64,000 nt of DNA from Luteolibacter sp. (GTDB lineage Bacteria; Verrucomicrobiota; Verrucomicrobiia; Verrucomicrobiales; Akkermansiaceae): positions 1-64,000 of the forward strand of contig JAUYNL010000030.1 of the NCBI GenBank assembly GCA_030696085.1, read 5' to 3'. Below the pieces are notes generated by a model. The model had not been told where the DNA came from and did no database searches. It saw only the letters and a list, made by a program, of their open reading frames with translations. This document shows positions 45,771 to 54,798 of the stretch, one piece after another. The number at the start of each line of letters is the position of its first letter. The stretch's first letter is position 1. A program made the translations under genes and the position numbers.

Positions 45771-46677
45771 TCCTCCTCACCGCCTTCCACCCCTTCGCCG
45801 CCAGCCACAGGATTCCATCGACGATCCCGTTGAGGTAAGGCTCTTCGAACAAGGTCACGCCATAAGCCCGGCGGATCGCGCGCGATTCGATGTATTGTTT
45901 TTCCGCGGCGAGAATCCGCTCCAGGTCGCGGTTCTTTCCGCGGTGGCGCTGCGATAGGTTTCCTCCGTGCATCCGGAAATCCGCCAGCGTCACCGGGACG
46001 TGCTCGAAGCTCATCCCGGCCGCCGCCAGCCGCGCGTAAAACTCTCCGTCCATCACGTAGCGGAAGTCGGTCCGCAGCCGGTGTCCCTCGCCGATGACCG
46101 TAGCCCGCCGATAGAACGCCGCGGTCGATCCGATGAAACAATGATGGTGCACATGCACGAAGCGCGACCAGCGCAACGATTTCACATGGCGCAGGAAGGC
46201 ACCGCCTTCATCCACGAAATCCCAGTCGCCATAGACCACATCCGCCTTGGTTGTTTCCAGCAGTGGCAGCATCGCCGCCAGTGCGCCTGGCTTCAGACGG
46301 TCGTCCGCATTGAGCCACATCACCCATTCACCCTTGGCGCGGTCGAAACCCTTGTTGATCGCGTCGCTCATGCCCTGGTCGGGTTCCCGCGTCCACACGG
46401 CGTGCGGAAATCCCGCCGCCACCGCCGCGCTGTCATCCGTCGAGCCGCCATCGATCACCAGATGCTCGAGCGTGAAACAAGGAGGGGCGATGCATGATCG
46501 CCCTAGAGGATGGGCAGACACCGGATCGAGTGAAGCGCCACCCGGTGACAAATCATCCACATCGGCGGACACGTTCCGCCGCTCCTTGGATGCTGCCATT
46601 TGCGCCGCCACGCTCTCCAGGCAATCGCCCAGAAACCTGCCATAGTTCAACGACGGGGTGATGATGGTGAAATGCAT
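45757..46677 (-). CDS. Family 2 glycosyltransferase with in-frame repeat insertion
   Basis: 306 residues. The GT-A start is MHFTIITPSLNYGRFLGDCL, followed by ESVAAQ. About 38 foreign residues come next (MAASKERRNVSADVDD ... RSCIAPPCFT), and the fold resumes with LEHLVIDGGSTDDSAAV. The DxD-type site is WLNADDRLKPGALAAM, and the acceptor part includes HCFIGSTAAFYRRATV. The GT2 at 61739-62521 goes directly from the first helix to the second strand (SVLSQSGIEVEHIV). The insertion is encoded by a 112 bp hairpin-pair element (46477-46588). Despite it the frame is open, so the enzyme may be functional with a surface loop. It probably adds a sugar during polysaccharide repeat assembly. Confidence 0.88.
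   Translation of the reverse strand: MHFTIITPSLNYGRFLGDCLESVAAQMAASKERRNVSADVDDLSPGGASLDPVSAHPLGRSCIAPPCFTLEHLVIDGGSTDDSAAVAAGFPHAVWTREPDQGMSDAINKGFDRAKGEWVMWLNADDRLKPGALAAMLPLLETTKADVVYGDWDFVDEGGAFLRHVKSLRWSRFVHVHHHCFIGSTAAFYRRATVIGEGHRLRTDFRYVMDGEFYARLAAAGMSFEHVPVTLADFRMHGGNLSQRHRGKNRDLERILAAEKQYIESRAIRRAYGVTLFEEPYLNGIVDGILWLAAKGWKAVRRSLKF
46477..46588. repeat. REPIN-like palindromic element, copy 1 (112 bp)
   Basis: The ends are inverted repeats: ACAAGGAG (46477-46484) and CTCCTTG (46582-46588). Two hairpins lie just inside: GGGCGAT/ATCGCCC with loop GCATG (46485-46503), and CGGCGGA/TCCGCCG with loop CACGT (46563-46581). The central 60 bp are variable. A second copy at 59963-60073 has almost identical ends and hairpins. 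Both are inserted at the same place in a GT2 gene. Confidence 0.85.
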
Positions 46678-46699
46678 GGGAAGAAAACACTAAGCACGA

Positions 46700-46726
46700 A
46701 ATTCAAAAATCATAAATCCATCATCC
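46700..46726. repeat. AT-rich heptamer tract
   Basis: Short degenerate ATTCAAAA and ATAAATCC units lie in the 32 bp gap between two minus-strand glycosyltransferase genes and run into the last codons of the upstream one. Confidence 0.45.
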
Positions 46727-47888
46727 CCACCACGCTCGCCGCCACCTTGTCCGCATGTAGGCGCTCGCACCAGATTTCGGAAATGGCCCGCGCATCCCGA
46801 TCTCCCTTTGCCCAGGTTTCCAACTCCTCGTGCAAGGCCGTCGCATGACCCTCGCAGCCGTCATTATCGGCCAATCTTCCCGAGTTCTCCGACACGAACC
46901 AATCGAAGCTCGGCATCGTGACCGAGCGCCCGGCCACCACCGAGCAGCCCGAACACAAGGCTTCGGCCGCCGCGATTCCGAAACTTTCATAGGCCGACGG
47001 ACTGTAGAACACCTGCGATTCCCGCAGCAGCTCCGCCAATTCATCGCGACTCAGGAATCCTCTCATGCTCACCCGCTTGCGTCGGGCTAAGGGCAGGGAA
47101 CCATGCCACGACTCCATCGCGGGCGTTGCCTTGCCTGCGATGGCGACCTCGACCGTCCCATCCGTGGCCAGCAGCGAGTCCATCACCTTCATTAAAAGAT
47201 GAGAGCGTTTTTGGATTTCATCACTCCAGCGGCCAACGCACACCACCTGTCGTTTCCTGGGACTGCCTTGATGGGAAAATTTCGACTCCACCGCATGAGG
47301 AATGACCACCACTCGGTCAGTAAGTCCGGGGCCGCCATAGTGCATGCAAAGCTTCCGGTAGTGTTCCGCCGCCCCGGGCGAGACGCAGGAAATGACATTT
47401 CCGCACTTCAAATGCCGCGCTCGCAATGGGTCGCTTAGCAGGAGTCCTATACTCATCCTGTGCAGCGTGAGCTTGATGAATCGCAGCCATGCAGCCAAGC
47501 CGCGTCCCTGTCCGCCATAAATCCATTGCGCGTGCAACCAGTCGCAGAAGCCCGTCAGCGGACTCACCAAGCCGCAGCTGTCCTGGCTGAGTACCAGGAA
47601 AATCCCCGCATCACGGATTGCTGCCGCCACTTTCCTGAACTTCGGCCGCCCCCAGGAATAGAGCACCACACCATCCAGGTGCTGCGCCCGCCACCACTCC
47701 GCCGCTTCGAGGTTCTGATATTCCGTCCGGATCAAATCGGCCTCATCCTCCGGCTTTCGCCCGCCCGGCATCACCGCCCGTGAGTCCACGCCGATTGCCT
47801 GAAACCCCCTGCACAACAAGCCGCTGTCGCGCGCGAAAAAATCCGCGCCGCCGCCGAATGCCACGGGAGTGCAGGTGAAGATGCGCAT
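46710..47888 (-). CDS. Family 4 glycosyltransferase
   Basis: 392 residues from the ATG at 47888 (MRIFTCTPVAFGGGADFFAR), after which the typical GT-B N-domain glycine-rich loop is seen. C-domain features: QVVCVGRWSDEIQKRSHLLM, VEVAIAGKATPAMESW, MRGFLSRDELAELLRESQVF and the E-x7-E nucleotide-sugar motif in YSPSAYESFGIAAAEALCSG. It should transfer a sugar from an NDP donor to a lipid-linked acceptor at the inner membrane. An upstream in-frame extension to 48182 passes through a repeat tract and is not used. Confidence 0.88.
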   Translation of the reverse strand: MRIFTCTPVAFGGGADFFARDSGLLCRGFQAIGVDSRAVMPGGRKPEDEADLIRTEYQNLEAAEWWRAQHLDGVVLYSWGRPKFRKVAAAIRDAGIFLVLSQDSCGLVSPLTGFCDWLHAQWIYGGQGRGLAAWLRFIKLTLHRMSIGLLLSDPLRARHLKCGNVISCVSPGAAEHYRKLCMHYGGPGLTDRVVVIPHAVESKFSHQGSPRKRQVVCVGRWSDEIQKRSHLLMKVMDSLLATDGTVEVAIAGKATPAMESWHGSLPLARRKRVSMRGFLSRDELAELLRESQVFYSPSAYESFGIAAAEALCSGCSVVAGRSVTMPSFDWFVSENSGRLADNDGCEGHATALHEELETWAKGDRDARAISEIWCERLHADKVAASVVGMMDL

Positions 47889-47896
47889 TGGGGTGG

Positions 47897-47997
47897 TAAA
47901 TTCTGAGAACTGAAATTTGAAATGCTGAAATGAGATGCGGAAAGCCCCTTCGAACTCATTGAATTTATAAATCCATAATCCAACATTCAAAATTCCA
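47897..47997. repeat. AT-rich 7- and 8-mer repeat region
   Basis: This entire 110 bp gap is low-complexity. First come octamer-like CTGAAATG units (about 47906-47933), then a GC-richer stretch, then ATAAATCC, ATAATCC and ATTCAAAATTCC units (47958-47997). It separates the GT4 gene from the upstream membrane protein gene. Confidence 0.6.
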
Positions 47998-47998
47998 G

Positions 47999-49222
47999 TC
48001 AGCGGCATTCCGCAATCTGGCGATGCTCCGCCCTCACGCATCCGCCCCAGCCCAGAAGCGCGAAGGCCACATACATCAGTCCGAAACGATCCTTCATGAT
48101 TCCGAAATCCGGGTGTCCGTTGACCCAGGAGGAAACCAGCACCGCGCCGATCATTGGAGTCAGCGTGACAATCGCGCAGCAACGGAAAAAGGAGGTCATT
48201 GGTTCCCGGTTACGCCCCACCAAGAGCCATAGTGATCCGAGCAGCGAAGCTAGAATGGTCGTTCCGATCAACGCCATGCTCGCCCATGGCAGGATGTGAT
48301 CCCAATACTTGAGCTTGTTGCTGGATCCAAGCGGCGCAAAACCCGCCGGGTTGTTCAGATAAAACGGCAGGGTGATGGAGAGGGTGACTAGGCCCGCAAG
48401 CAAGGTGACAAGCAACGCGTTTTTCAGGCCGGACATTCTCCACATCGCCGCACCAAAAAGCGGAAGGAGCAGCAGGAAGTTCGCGCGGGATGCAAGGGCC
48501 ACACCCACCAGCACGCATGCCAGCCACCGCTGCCAGCCGGAAGACGAGGGATTTTTCCACGATTTCAGCGCTAACAGGAATAGCAGGGCGACAAAAATCC
48601 CGTTGGCGATCAAATCCCCGCCGGAGACGAATTCATACTGGGCCGACAATGAGACCGCCAGTGGAACCGCGAGAACATATAGGGCCGCCGCCTTGTCATT
48701 CAGGAACGCGCTGGCGGCGAATAGGAACGCCGCCAGCCAGAACACATTCTGATAGCCGCTGTTTCCAATTGCCACGAACGGAGCCGCAAGCAACATCGAT
48801 CCTGGCAACACGGACAGCGGCCCGGCGATCCGGTTTGAGGGATAGTATGGACTTTCCCCATGGGCCAGCCTCGTCACGGCCATTTCGAGACCTTCGTCAC
48901 GATCACTGCTTTTTCCAGGGCCGCGACCATCCTCAATCGGATGCAGAACTATGAAGCCCGCAATCATTCCCGAGATCGCCAGAATCGCGAGTCCCCGGAA
49001 ATGAAGTCTCAGCCATGGGGCGTGATGCCGCGCCAGGCGGGCGGAGAGGATAAGCAGCCCGATCACCGCCGCCACATAGACGGCCACACCGGCAACACCG
49101 CTGTATTTCTGGATGAATCCGGTGGATGGGAACGCCAGCAGCAGCGCCAGAATCCAAAGATCCCGGGAGGGCTTTACGCCTTCGGGCCATTCCCTGGCGA
49201 ATTCTGTTGGAATTTCGTCCAT
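47999..49222 (-). CDS. Polytopic membrane protein, GT-C/DUF2029-like
   Basis: About 407 residues from the ATG at 49222; an ATG at 49252 overlapping the upstream gene is also possible. About ten hydrophobic helices are visible, starting with LWILALLLAFPSTGFIQKYS. The first large loop holds DRDEGLEMAVTRLAHGESPY followed by YPSNRIAGPLSVLPGS, a pattern typical of GT-C mannosyltransferases such as DUF2029/GT87. It could transfer a sugar from a polyprenyl-phosphate donor on the outer face of the inner membrane. Assignment rests on topology and that loop only. It follows the STELLO-like gene with a 1 bp gap. Confidence 0.65.
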   Translation of the reverse strand: MDEIPTEFAREWPEGVKPSRDLWILALLLAFPSTGFIQKYSGVAGVAVYVAAVIGLLILSARLARHHAPWLRLHFRGLAILAISGMIAGFIVLHPIEDGRGPGKSSDRDEGLEMAVTRLAHGESPYYPSNRIAGPLSVLPGSMLLAAPFVAIGNSGYQNVFWLAAFLFAASAFLNDKAAALYVLAVPLAVSLSAQYEFVSGGDLIANGIFVALLFLLALKSWKNPSSSGWQRWLACVLVGVALASRANFLLLLPLFGAAMWRMSGLKNALLVTLLAGLVTLSITLPFYLNNPAGFAPLGSSNKLKYWDHILPWASMALIGTTILASLLGSLWLLVGRNREPMTSFFRCCAIVTLTPMIGAVLVSSWVNGHPDFGIMKDRFGLMYVAFALLGWGGCVRAEHRQIAECR

Positions 49223-49223
49223 C

Positions 49224-50225
49224 TTAAATTTGGCCGAGTGATCGGAGGTCATCAAACCAGGACTGCAAGAGGACCTCCTCATCGCTCCCTACCCACTCGT
49301 GGCGGATCAGGGTCTGATAGCAGGACTCCATCATGTTCCGGATCGAGTCGTCCGCCTTCAGTGGCAGGGCGGCCAATTCCTCGCGCATCCTCGCATTGTT
49401 CACATAGCCCGGCAGTTCGTCCGTGAAGTCCCGGTGAAGATCGTGATCGTTGCGCTCCTGCCAGACGGTGGGGCCGTGGAAGAGAACTCCCTGCTTTTTT
49501 GCCTGCAACACCCGTTGCGCGACGAAACTCCGCCAGATGTCAGTCATTCGGAAGCTGCATCTCGCGGGAAGATAGAGCAGGGGAAACGCGCCCTGGAAGA
49601 ACGTCGTGTTCTGACTGTTGAACGGGCACCAGGAGCCATTCCTGAGCAGCACGGGGTCATGTGCGGCCTCGAAGTGAAAGGGTAGGGGAAAGAGCATGCG
49701 ATAGACCGCGTCCACATCCGGATCCGTATCCGCCAGCCCTTGCTGGACCGGGCACATGTGAATTCCTGAAAGGCCCGCCTCGGGAACTTCGTCCCTCGCA
49801 TTGGGGAGCGGCAGGCCGCGCGGGTAGATGAAACTTTCGCTGAAGTAGCGATAAGCGTTCACCCAACCGTCCGTTTCCACCGGCCGACATTCCATTTCCG
49901 CTTTCCGGTGCTGCCAGAATTCCGGTCGCGGATGATTGTCGTCATTCGTCTCCACGATCACGGTCGCTCCCGCCCGCATCGCCTCCAGATAGCCGATATT
50001 TTTGCGGGTGTAGGAACCTTCCGGGCAGGTGACTCCTGATGAAAACCCGCTCAGGCGCTGCGTCTCCAGACTCAGGAAACGGCATCCATCCAGATGGAAG
50101 CTCGCCGGGCTTTTGGAATCTCCGGCCAACACGAAATCCCATTCGTGCATGATGCAACCGGACGCCAATTCGCGAAGCGCGGCGTTCGGCGGATTGATGG
50201 AGGTGACGACGAGGGCGGTTTGCAT
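49224..50225 (-). CDS. STELLO/DUF288-like glycosyltransferase
   Basis: 333 residues from the ATG at 50225. The N-terminus (MQTALVVTSINPPNAALREL, then HEWDFVLAGDSKSPASFHLD) matches the DUF288/STELLO family. Further features: CPEGSYTRKNIGYLEAMRAG, the acidic TVIVETNDDNHPRPEFWQH that holds the probable metal site, and the DIWRSFVAQRVLQAKKQGVL block with a histidine-rich FHGPTVWQERNDHDLHRDF. Plant STELLO proteins act in cellulose synthesis; bacterial members are uncharacterised but occur in polysaccharide loci. No membrane segment is seen, so it is probably cytoplasmic. An earlier in-frame start to 50303 was rejected. Confidence 0.78.
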   Translation of the reverse strand: MQTALVVTSINPPNAALRELASGCIMHEWDFVLAGDSKSPASFHLDGCRFLSLETQRLSGFSSGVTCPEGSYTRKNIGYLEAMRAGATVIVETNDDNHPRPEFWQHRKAEMECRPVETDGWVNAYRYFSESFIYPRGLPLPNARDEVPEAGLSGIHMCPVQQGLADTDPDVDAVYRMLFPLPFHFEAAHDPVLLRNGSWCPFNSQNTTFFQGAFPLLYLPARCSFRMTDIWRSFVAQRVLQAKKQGVLFHGPTVWQERNDHDLHRDFTDELPGYVNNARMREELAALPLKADDSIRNMMESCYQTLIRHEWVGSDEEVLLQSWFDDLRSLGQI

Positions 50226-50283
50226 GCGTATGCGGTAATTGAAGCTACATTCGAGACCAGTGGGCGCTGGACCAGGATGGATT

Positions 50284-51912
50284 TCACGGTGCGAAAATCT
50301 CAAGCATTCCCTCTCGCGGCAGGGATTTTCGGAAACGATCCAGGGCTTCCGTGATTTCAGGTAAGGCCTTGGGATTCGTCGCGTAAATGGAAACCTCGCT
50401 GCCCGCCGGAGTGATCAGCTTCCGGGAGAGCCGCAGCGCTCCCACTTTTTTCCAGCCCGTGGGAAGGACGGGAAACCACGCGGAATAAATCATTGCCAGT
50501 TCGACGCCATGTTTCTCGGCTAGGACGTTCATCCAGGCGGGGTCCTCATTGTTCATCCTGGCCTTCAGGGCCAACGGCGAGGCAAGTCCCCACAGATCCA
50601 GAACATACGGATCATTCCGAAAACTCACATAGCCCAGATCGTTCACCGCGACAGGCCTGCGCCAGTAATCGGCGGCAAAGCGATGCATCTGGTAATGTTG
50701 TTCGTAAATGTTGTTGGCCGCCAGTGGCAGCATCATCAAACCGACGAGATAAGGAAACCCGATGACGGGCACCAATGGCAGGAGAGCCCACCCGAGTCGC
50801 CGGCCTGGATTGATCCGCAAGCTTTCCAGGATTTTCCCCGTGATCGCGGCAAGTCCCCAGATCAGCGCGGCGAGAATGTAGATTTCATAGCGGTTCACCC
50901 ATCCGTAAGCTCCCGCGATCAGGTGCAGGAATCCGGCCAATGCAAGACAGCTCATGGCGAGGCACCAGGCTCTATCACCCCGCCATGCCAGCGCGATGCC
51001 GGCCAGCAGGGACACGCCCAGCGCCACGATCATTCCTCTGCCCAGGCCGATGGAATGCTTGAAATTCTTCAAGGCGGCCATAACGGGTTCTTCACCGACA
51101 AAGGTTGACTTCGCGGTGATGGATGCCGGGATCGGTGACAAGCCCAGCGAAACCAGATAGCCGCTGAAAACGACCAGGCCCGTGAGCGCGGCAGCTCCGA
51201 GCAGAAAGGTCTGCCGCCGCCGCCCCAAGGCGAAACACAGGATCACGGCAGCGAGGGTGAGCGCCATGTTTTCGTAGCGCACCCACGGTCCGATGACGAC
51301 TGCCAGGTAGAACACCTTTCCTGGTGGGAATCGCTCGGCCAGTCGCAGCATTCCTTCCACGACCAGCACGGCTAGAAGTATCTGCAGGCTGTGCTCCATG
51401 CCGGTGAAAACAAGACCGACGGCATTGGTGGCGAGCAGGAACCCGGCCACCACCGCCGCCCGGAGAATCGCCCCCGAGCGGTCGCCATGCTTGCATGGCA
51501 CCAGCATCCGCACGCGACCGAGAGCCAGCAGCGCGGTCATGAACGCCGCCGCCACGTTCACCATCAAGGGAACAAGCGTAAAACCGGGGAGACGAGCGAA
51601 CGGAACCATCAGAAATGGCCACAGCGGACTCGAACAAGGGGCCGATACCTCGCCGGGGTTCACACCGTAGTGACCGCTCGTTGCCAGTTCCTCTGCTACC
51701 GCAAGATGGATGTAGGGATCATCCAGCGTGTAGGTGAATACTCCTCGGTTCATCACCATGATGGAAATAAAGCCTAGCAGGGTAAGCCCGAAAAAGAACA
51801 ACGACACCATGCAGGTATCTCCCGGGATGCTGCCCGGAAAATATTTATGGGTTTCCGGGGTCGCCTCCAAGGGATCCGGTTTGGTGCTGTGCGTGTGCAT
51901 TTCCAAAGTCAT
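50284..51912 (-). CDS. Polytopic membrane glycosyltransferase-like protein (GT-C)
   Basis: 542 residues and about a dozen hydrophobic helices. After the first helix (MVSLFFFGLTLLGFISIMVM) the loop reads YTLDDPYIHLAVAEELATSG, with the acidic pair and arrangement found in GT-C enzymes of the PMT/ArnT group. A further conserved-looking loop is EVSAPCSSPLWPFLMVPFA. The last 130 residues form an extracytoplasmic domain (RFAADYWRRPVAVNDLGYVS ... YSAWFPVLPTGWKKVG). It probably uses a polyprenyl-phosphate sugar made by the adjacent GT2, with whose gene it overlaps by four bases. Confidence 0.7.
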   Translation of the reverse strand: MTLEMHTHSTKPDPLEATPETHKYFPGSIPGDTCMVSLFFFGLTLLGFISIMVMNRGVFTYTLDDPYIHLAVAEELATSGHYGVNPGEVSAPCSSPLWPFLMVPFARLPGFTLVPLMVNVAAAFMTALLALGRVRMLVPCKHGDRSGAILRAAVVAGFLLATNAVGLVFTGMEHSLQILLAVLVVEGMLRLAERFPPGKVFYLAVVIGPWVRYENMALTLAAVILCFALGRRRQTFLLGAAALTGLVVFSGYLVSLGLSPIPASITAKSTFVGEEPVMAALKNFKHSIGLGRGMIVALGVSLLAGIALAWRGDRAWCLAMSCLALAGFLHLIAGAYGWVNRYEIYILAALIWGLAAITGKILESLRINPGRRLGWALLPLVPVIGFPYLVGLMMLPLAANNIYEQHYQMHRFAADYWRRPVAVNDLGYVSFRNDPYVLDLWGLASPLALKARMNNEDPAWMNVLAEKHGVELAMIYSAWFPVLPTGWKKVGALRLSRKLITPAGSEVSIYATNPKALPEITEALDRFRKSLPREGMLEIFAP

Positions 51913-52652
51913 CGTATTTCATGCGACCTTCCCGAAAGCCGCCGCAGGAAGTAATGGAACAGGACGTTCACGGAATTGCGGATGGCACCCCGTGATACCC
52001 GCGGAGAGGGGGCCCGGTAGTGGATCGGAACTTCAATCAGTTTCTGTTTCCGCAGCAGGTGCCGCAGTTCTGTTTGATAGAAATGCGCCCTGGAACGCAG
52101 CGGGTAGGCCACCACCTTGAGCAGGACGGAGCGCCGGAACGCCTGAAAGCCGGATGTCATGTCCGCGAGCTTCGCCCCCAGCAGGATGCGCGCGAGGATG
52201 GTCCCCCCCTTGCTGAGAAGGCGACGTTTGAAAGGTGAGTCCACCATCGATCCGCCGTTGATGTAGCGGCTTCCGAACGCGCAATCGTTGCCTTCGTTCA
52301 GAGCTCTCAAAAATGCTGGGATCGCCCGCGGGTCATGGGACAGGCCCCCGTCCATTTCAATGATGATCTCATGGCCGTCCTTCAGAGCCTCCCTGAAGCC
52401 GTTGATGTAGGCGTCCACGACGTTCCGGTTTTCCGGTATCCATCTCGTTTTGAACCTTGGATCGCGCCTGCCCAGTTCCTCACAGCATTCGAGGGTCCGG
52501 TCATTCGAAACACGGTCGATGATGAAATACACCGTACCTCCCTCCACGGCATCCATCACCAGAGCCAGGGCTTGCGAAAATTCCGGGAAATCGGCCTCTT
52601 CGTTGGCTAGCGGAATTACTGCCGCCCAGTTGTTAGGATATAAGGATGCCAT
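51909..52652 (-). CDS. Polyprenyl-phosphate glycosyltransferase (DPM1-like GT2)
   Basis: 247 residues from the ATG at 52652. The GT-A fold starts NNWAAVIPLANEEADFPEFS. It has VYFIIDRVSNDRTLECCEEL, NVVDAYINGFREALKDGHEI, the DxD-like motif in IIIEMDGGLSHDPRAIPAFL, FGSRYINGGSMVDSPFKRR and the C-terminal MTSGFQAFRRSVLLKVV, the arrangement seen in dolichol/polyprenol-phosphate mannose or glucose synthases. It has no C-terminal membrane helices. The stop overlaps the start of the following GT-C gene, consistent with supplying a lipid-linked sugar to it. Confidence 0.88.
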   Translation of the reverse strand: MASLYPNNWAAVIPLANEEADFPEFSQALALVMDAVEGGTVYFIIDRVSNDRTLECCEELGRRDPRFKTRWIPENRNVVDAYINGFREALKDGHEIIIEMDGGLSHDPRAIPAFLRALNEGNDCAFGSRYINGGSMVDSPFKRRLLSKGGTILARILLGAKLADMTSGFQAFRRSVLLKVVAYPLRSRAHFYQTELRHLLRKQKLIEVPIHYRAPSPRVSRGAIRNSVNVLFHYFLRRLSGRSHEIR

Positions 52653-52684
52653 GATGGCGGGTGAATCTGTGGAACCTAGCCGGG

Positions 52685-53908
52685 TCAAAGCCACGAGCGG
52701 ATGATTTCGAAATGGCGGCTCAGCGGGCTGGCGACAAGAAAATCATGGAGATTCCAGCAAACGGGAACCCCGAAACACAATAGATACCAGTCCCTTGCCG
52801 GCACCCGGGCAATCAGTTCGGGAACCCGTGCGATGGTGAATGCCCTGGCGACCCATGTTTCCACCCGGGCGGGTGCCCTGCGACCAAAAGTGTGTAACAT
52901 CATCGAACTCACCACCCAAAGGAACAGCCATCTTCCGTAATCCACTCCCAACAGGAAGAGCGGGGAGATGAACAACAACTGCGCCAGCAGGAGCGCCGTC
53001 ACCTGGATCCGGGACTGCATGGCCGCCTGGCCCTCGCGGTCCGAGCTCCGGTCCGTGAACAGCACCACAAGCACGAATGTGATGCCGAACACCATCGCCC
53101 ACGCCGTCGGCTGATACCATCCCGTAGTCAGCATGTAGAGGCTCAGGGAAAGCCCTTGTTCCGATGTCCATCCCAGGGCTTCGATCGCGGCATCGGGCGT
53201 CGCCAGTGCCGGGTTGCCGGGCTCGATGGTCCGCCATAGAGGCATCCACGAATCGTTGATCGCCGCCGCTTGTTCGGGGCTGCCATGGTGGATGACGGTG
53301 AGAAGGAAGCAGATTCCCGCCGGCAGCAGGGCAAGCATCCGGCGTGGGAAATTCATGCCCGCCATCGATGCCTGATCCCGGGAACCGAGCAGGAGGAATC
53401 CGGCAACGGCATGGAAGACAAAGGATTCGTGACAAAGGATGGCCGTTCCAACAAGCAGGTTGAGAATCAGGAGCCTGAGGGGGCCTGGCAGCCTGCCGCG
53501 ATCCACTGCGAGACATCCGAGAAGAAAAAGCAGACCCAGGCAATCCTTCCGGACGATCGAGTCCTGATAAGCGGGAATTCCCATTGCGACGCAGGACAAA
53601 ATGAGCACTGCCGGAAAGATGGGTGTGGCGCGGAGCAGGAGCCAGACCACAAGCAGGAGATAACAGACGAGTCCCGATATGATGGCGAGGTGGTTGGCCT
53701 GGATGCCGGTCGCGTTCGAGACCATACCGATCAACGTTCCGGGTAGGCCGCGGCGGACAAAACCGCCCGCATAATTGATCAGCCATTCGGTGATTTGATA
53801 GCTGTCGCGGCCCCATGAAAGGGCGTTGTGCAACTGTGCGCCGGTCGCCCAGATCAATAGGCAGATCAACAACCAGAATGCGACCGGTTTTTTACGATGT
53901 ATCTCCAA
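52685..53908 (-). CDS. Polytopic membrane protein of the polysaccharide locus
   Basis: 407 residues with about ten hydrophobic helices. After the first helix (FWLLICLLIWATGAQLHNAL) the periplasmic loop reads SWGRDSYQITEWLINYAGGF and VRRGLPGTLIGMVSNATG. This tryptophan/arginine-rich first loop is common in uncharacterised capsule-locus membrane proteins. Later helices include LLVGTAILCHESFVFHAVAG. It could be a GT-C enzyme or a polymerase (Wzy-like), but no decisive motif is visible. It precedes the DPM1-like GT2, with a 32 bp gap to that start. Confidence 0.6.
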   Translation of the reverse strand: MEIHRKKPVAFWLLICLLIWATGAQLHNALSWGRDSYQITEWLINYAGGFVRRGLPGTLIGMVSNATGIQANHLAIISGLVCYLLLVVWLLLRATPIFPAVLILSCVAMGIPAYQDSIVRKDCLGLLFLLGCLAVDRGRLPGPLRLLILNLLVGTAILCHESFVFHAVAGFLLLGSRDQASMAGMNFPRRMLALLPAGICFLLTVIHHGSPEQAAAINDSWMPLWRTIEPGNPALATPDAAIEALGWTSEQGLSLSLYMLTTGWYQPTAWAMVFGITFVLVVLFTDRSSDREGQAAMQSRIQVTALLLAQLLFISPLFLLGVDYGRWLFLWVVSSMMLHTFGRRAPARVETWVARAFTIARVPELIARVPARDWYLLCFGVPVCWNLHDFLVASPLSRHFEIIRSWL

Positions 53909-53940
53909 TTCAAAACTTAAAATTCAACATTCAAGATCAT
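53905..53940. repeat. AT-rich heptamer tract
   Basis: Units of CCAATTC, AAAACTTA, AAATTCA and ACATTCA fill the 28 bp gap between the polytopic protein start and the methyltransferase stop, and extend into both genes. This is the same repeat type as at other junctions of the locus. Confidence 0.5.
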
Positions 53941-54698
53941 CCACGCTTCCTCGCCGCGACGATGCCGACGCCTGTCATGCAATGCGCCTGTTTCAATAGT
54001 CCCGCATCGGCTCCTTCGCTCACTTGGCACGCATCATCGATGACTGCGGACCTCTCGATTTGCCATCCGTCGGAGAACCACGAAAGCACGGTTGCTGGCG
54101 CGAAGACCCGGTGGGCGTTGAAATCGATCCGCTCGCGACCGATCTGGGTGGATAGATACAGCGTTCCACCCGGAGCGACCATCGCCTGCAACCGTTCGAT
54201 CCCCTTCAAATGCCCGGCCGGATCGATCTTGTCACCGTATCGCCCGAGTCCGAAATGCTCGATGGTGTGCAGGCAGGATAAGGAGTCGGTGCAGTTGGTC
54301 CATTCCGCGGGAAGATCTGCCATCAGGTCGAGTTGATGAAATCTGACATTGCGGACAGCCTGGGTTTGCGGGCGGATGTCGATAACGTCCACCTCCCGGA
54401 ACACGGCAAGGTTGCCGATGAACCCATCCAGCCGTGATCCCACGTCTACATGACGGCTTGGGCCTGCCTCGTGAATCCACCGGGCAACAGTTAGATCCTG
54501 GTGGAAATAGGCGCCTAACGAGCCGCTTTGTTCATCCCACTCGGTCAGTATGGGCAGTTCACGACCCCATGGCATGTCATCAGCTGCCGACAGCCGCCTG
54601 AAAGCGGAGCGCCCGCGGGCATAGCGTGGCCAACCGAGGATCGAGCGGATCAAGTGGTCCGGCCTGATGCCGGCATTTCGCAGGATGGAGCGTAGCAT
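53937..54698 (-). CDS. DUF268-like protein (probable SAM-dependent methyltransferase fold)
   Basis: 253 residues. Recognisable segments are GSLGAYFHQDLTVARWIHEA, HVDVGSRLDGFIGNLAVFRE with a degenerate SAM-binding loop, VDVIDIRPQTQAVRNVRFHQ, LSCLHTIEHFGLGRYGDKID followed by PAGHLKGIERLQAMVAPGGT, and LYLSTQIGRERIDFNAHRVF. These match DUF268, proteins with a methyltransferase-like fold often found in polysaccharide loci. The glycine-rich loop is incomplete, so enzymatic methyl transfer is likely but not certain. It may cap or modify a sugar. Confidence 0.75.
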   Translation of the reverse strand: MLRSILRNAGIRPDHLIRSILGWPRYARGRSAFRRLSAADDMPWGRELPILTEWDEQSGSLGAYFHQDLTVARWIHEAGPSRHVDVGSRLDGFIGNLAVFREVDVIDIRPQTQAVRNVRFHQLDLMADLPAEWTNCTDSLSCLHTIEHFGLGRYGDKIDPAGHLKGIERLQAMVAPGGTLYLSTQIGRERIDFNAHRVFAPATVLSWFSDGWQIERSAVIDDACQVSEGADAGLLKQAHCMTGVGIVAARKRG

Positions 54699-54798
54699 GT
54701 CGGTGTTTCGGTTGCCTCTGGTCCGGAATGTGGTGGCCGCTTGCAGCGGCTTGGCAATAACTAACGAAGCCTGGCTGGCATGGCCGGAGCACAGCGGT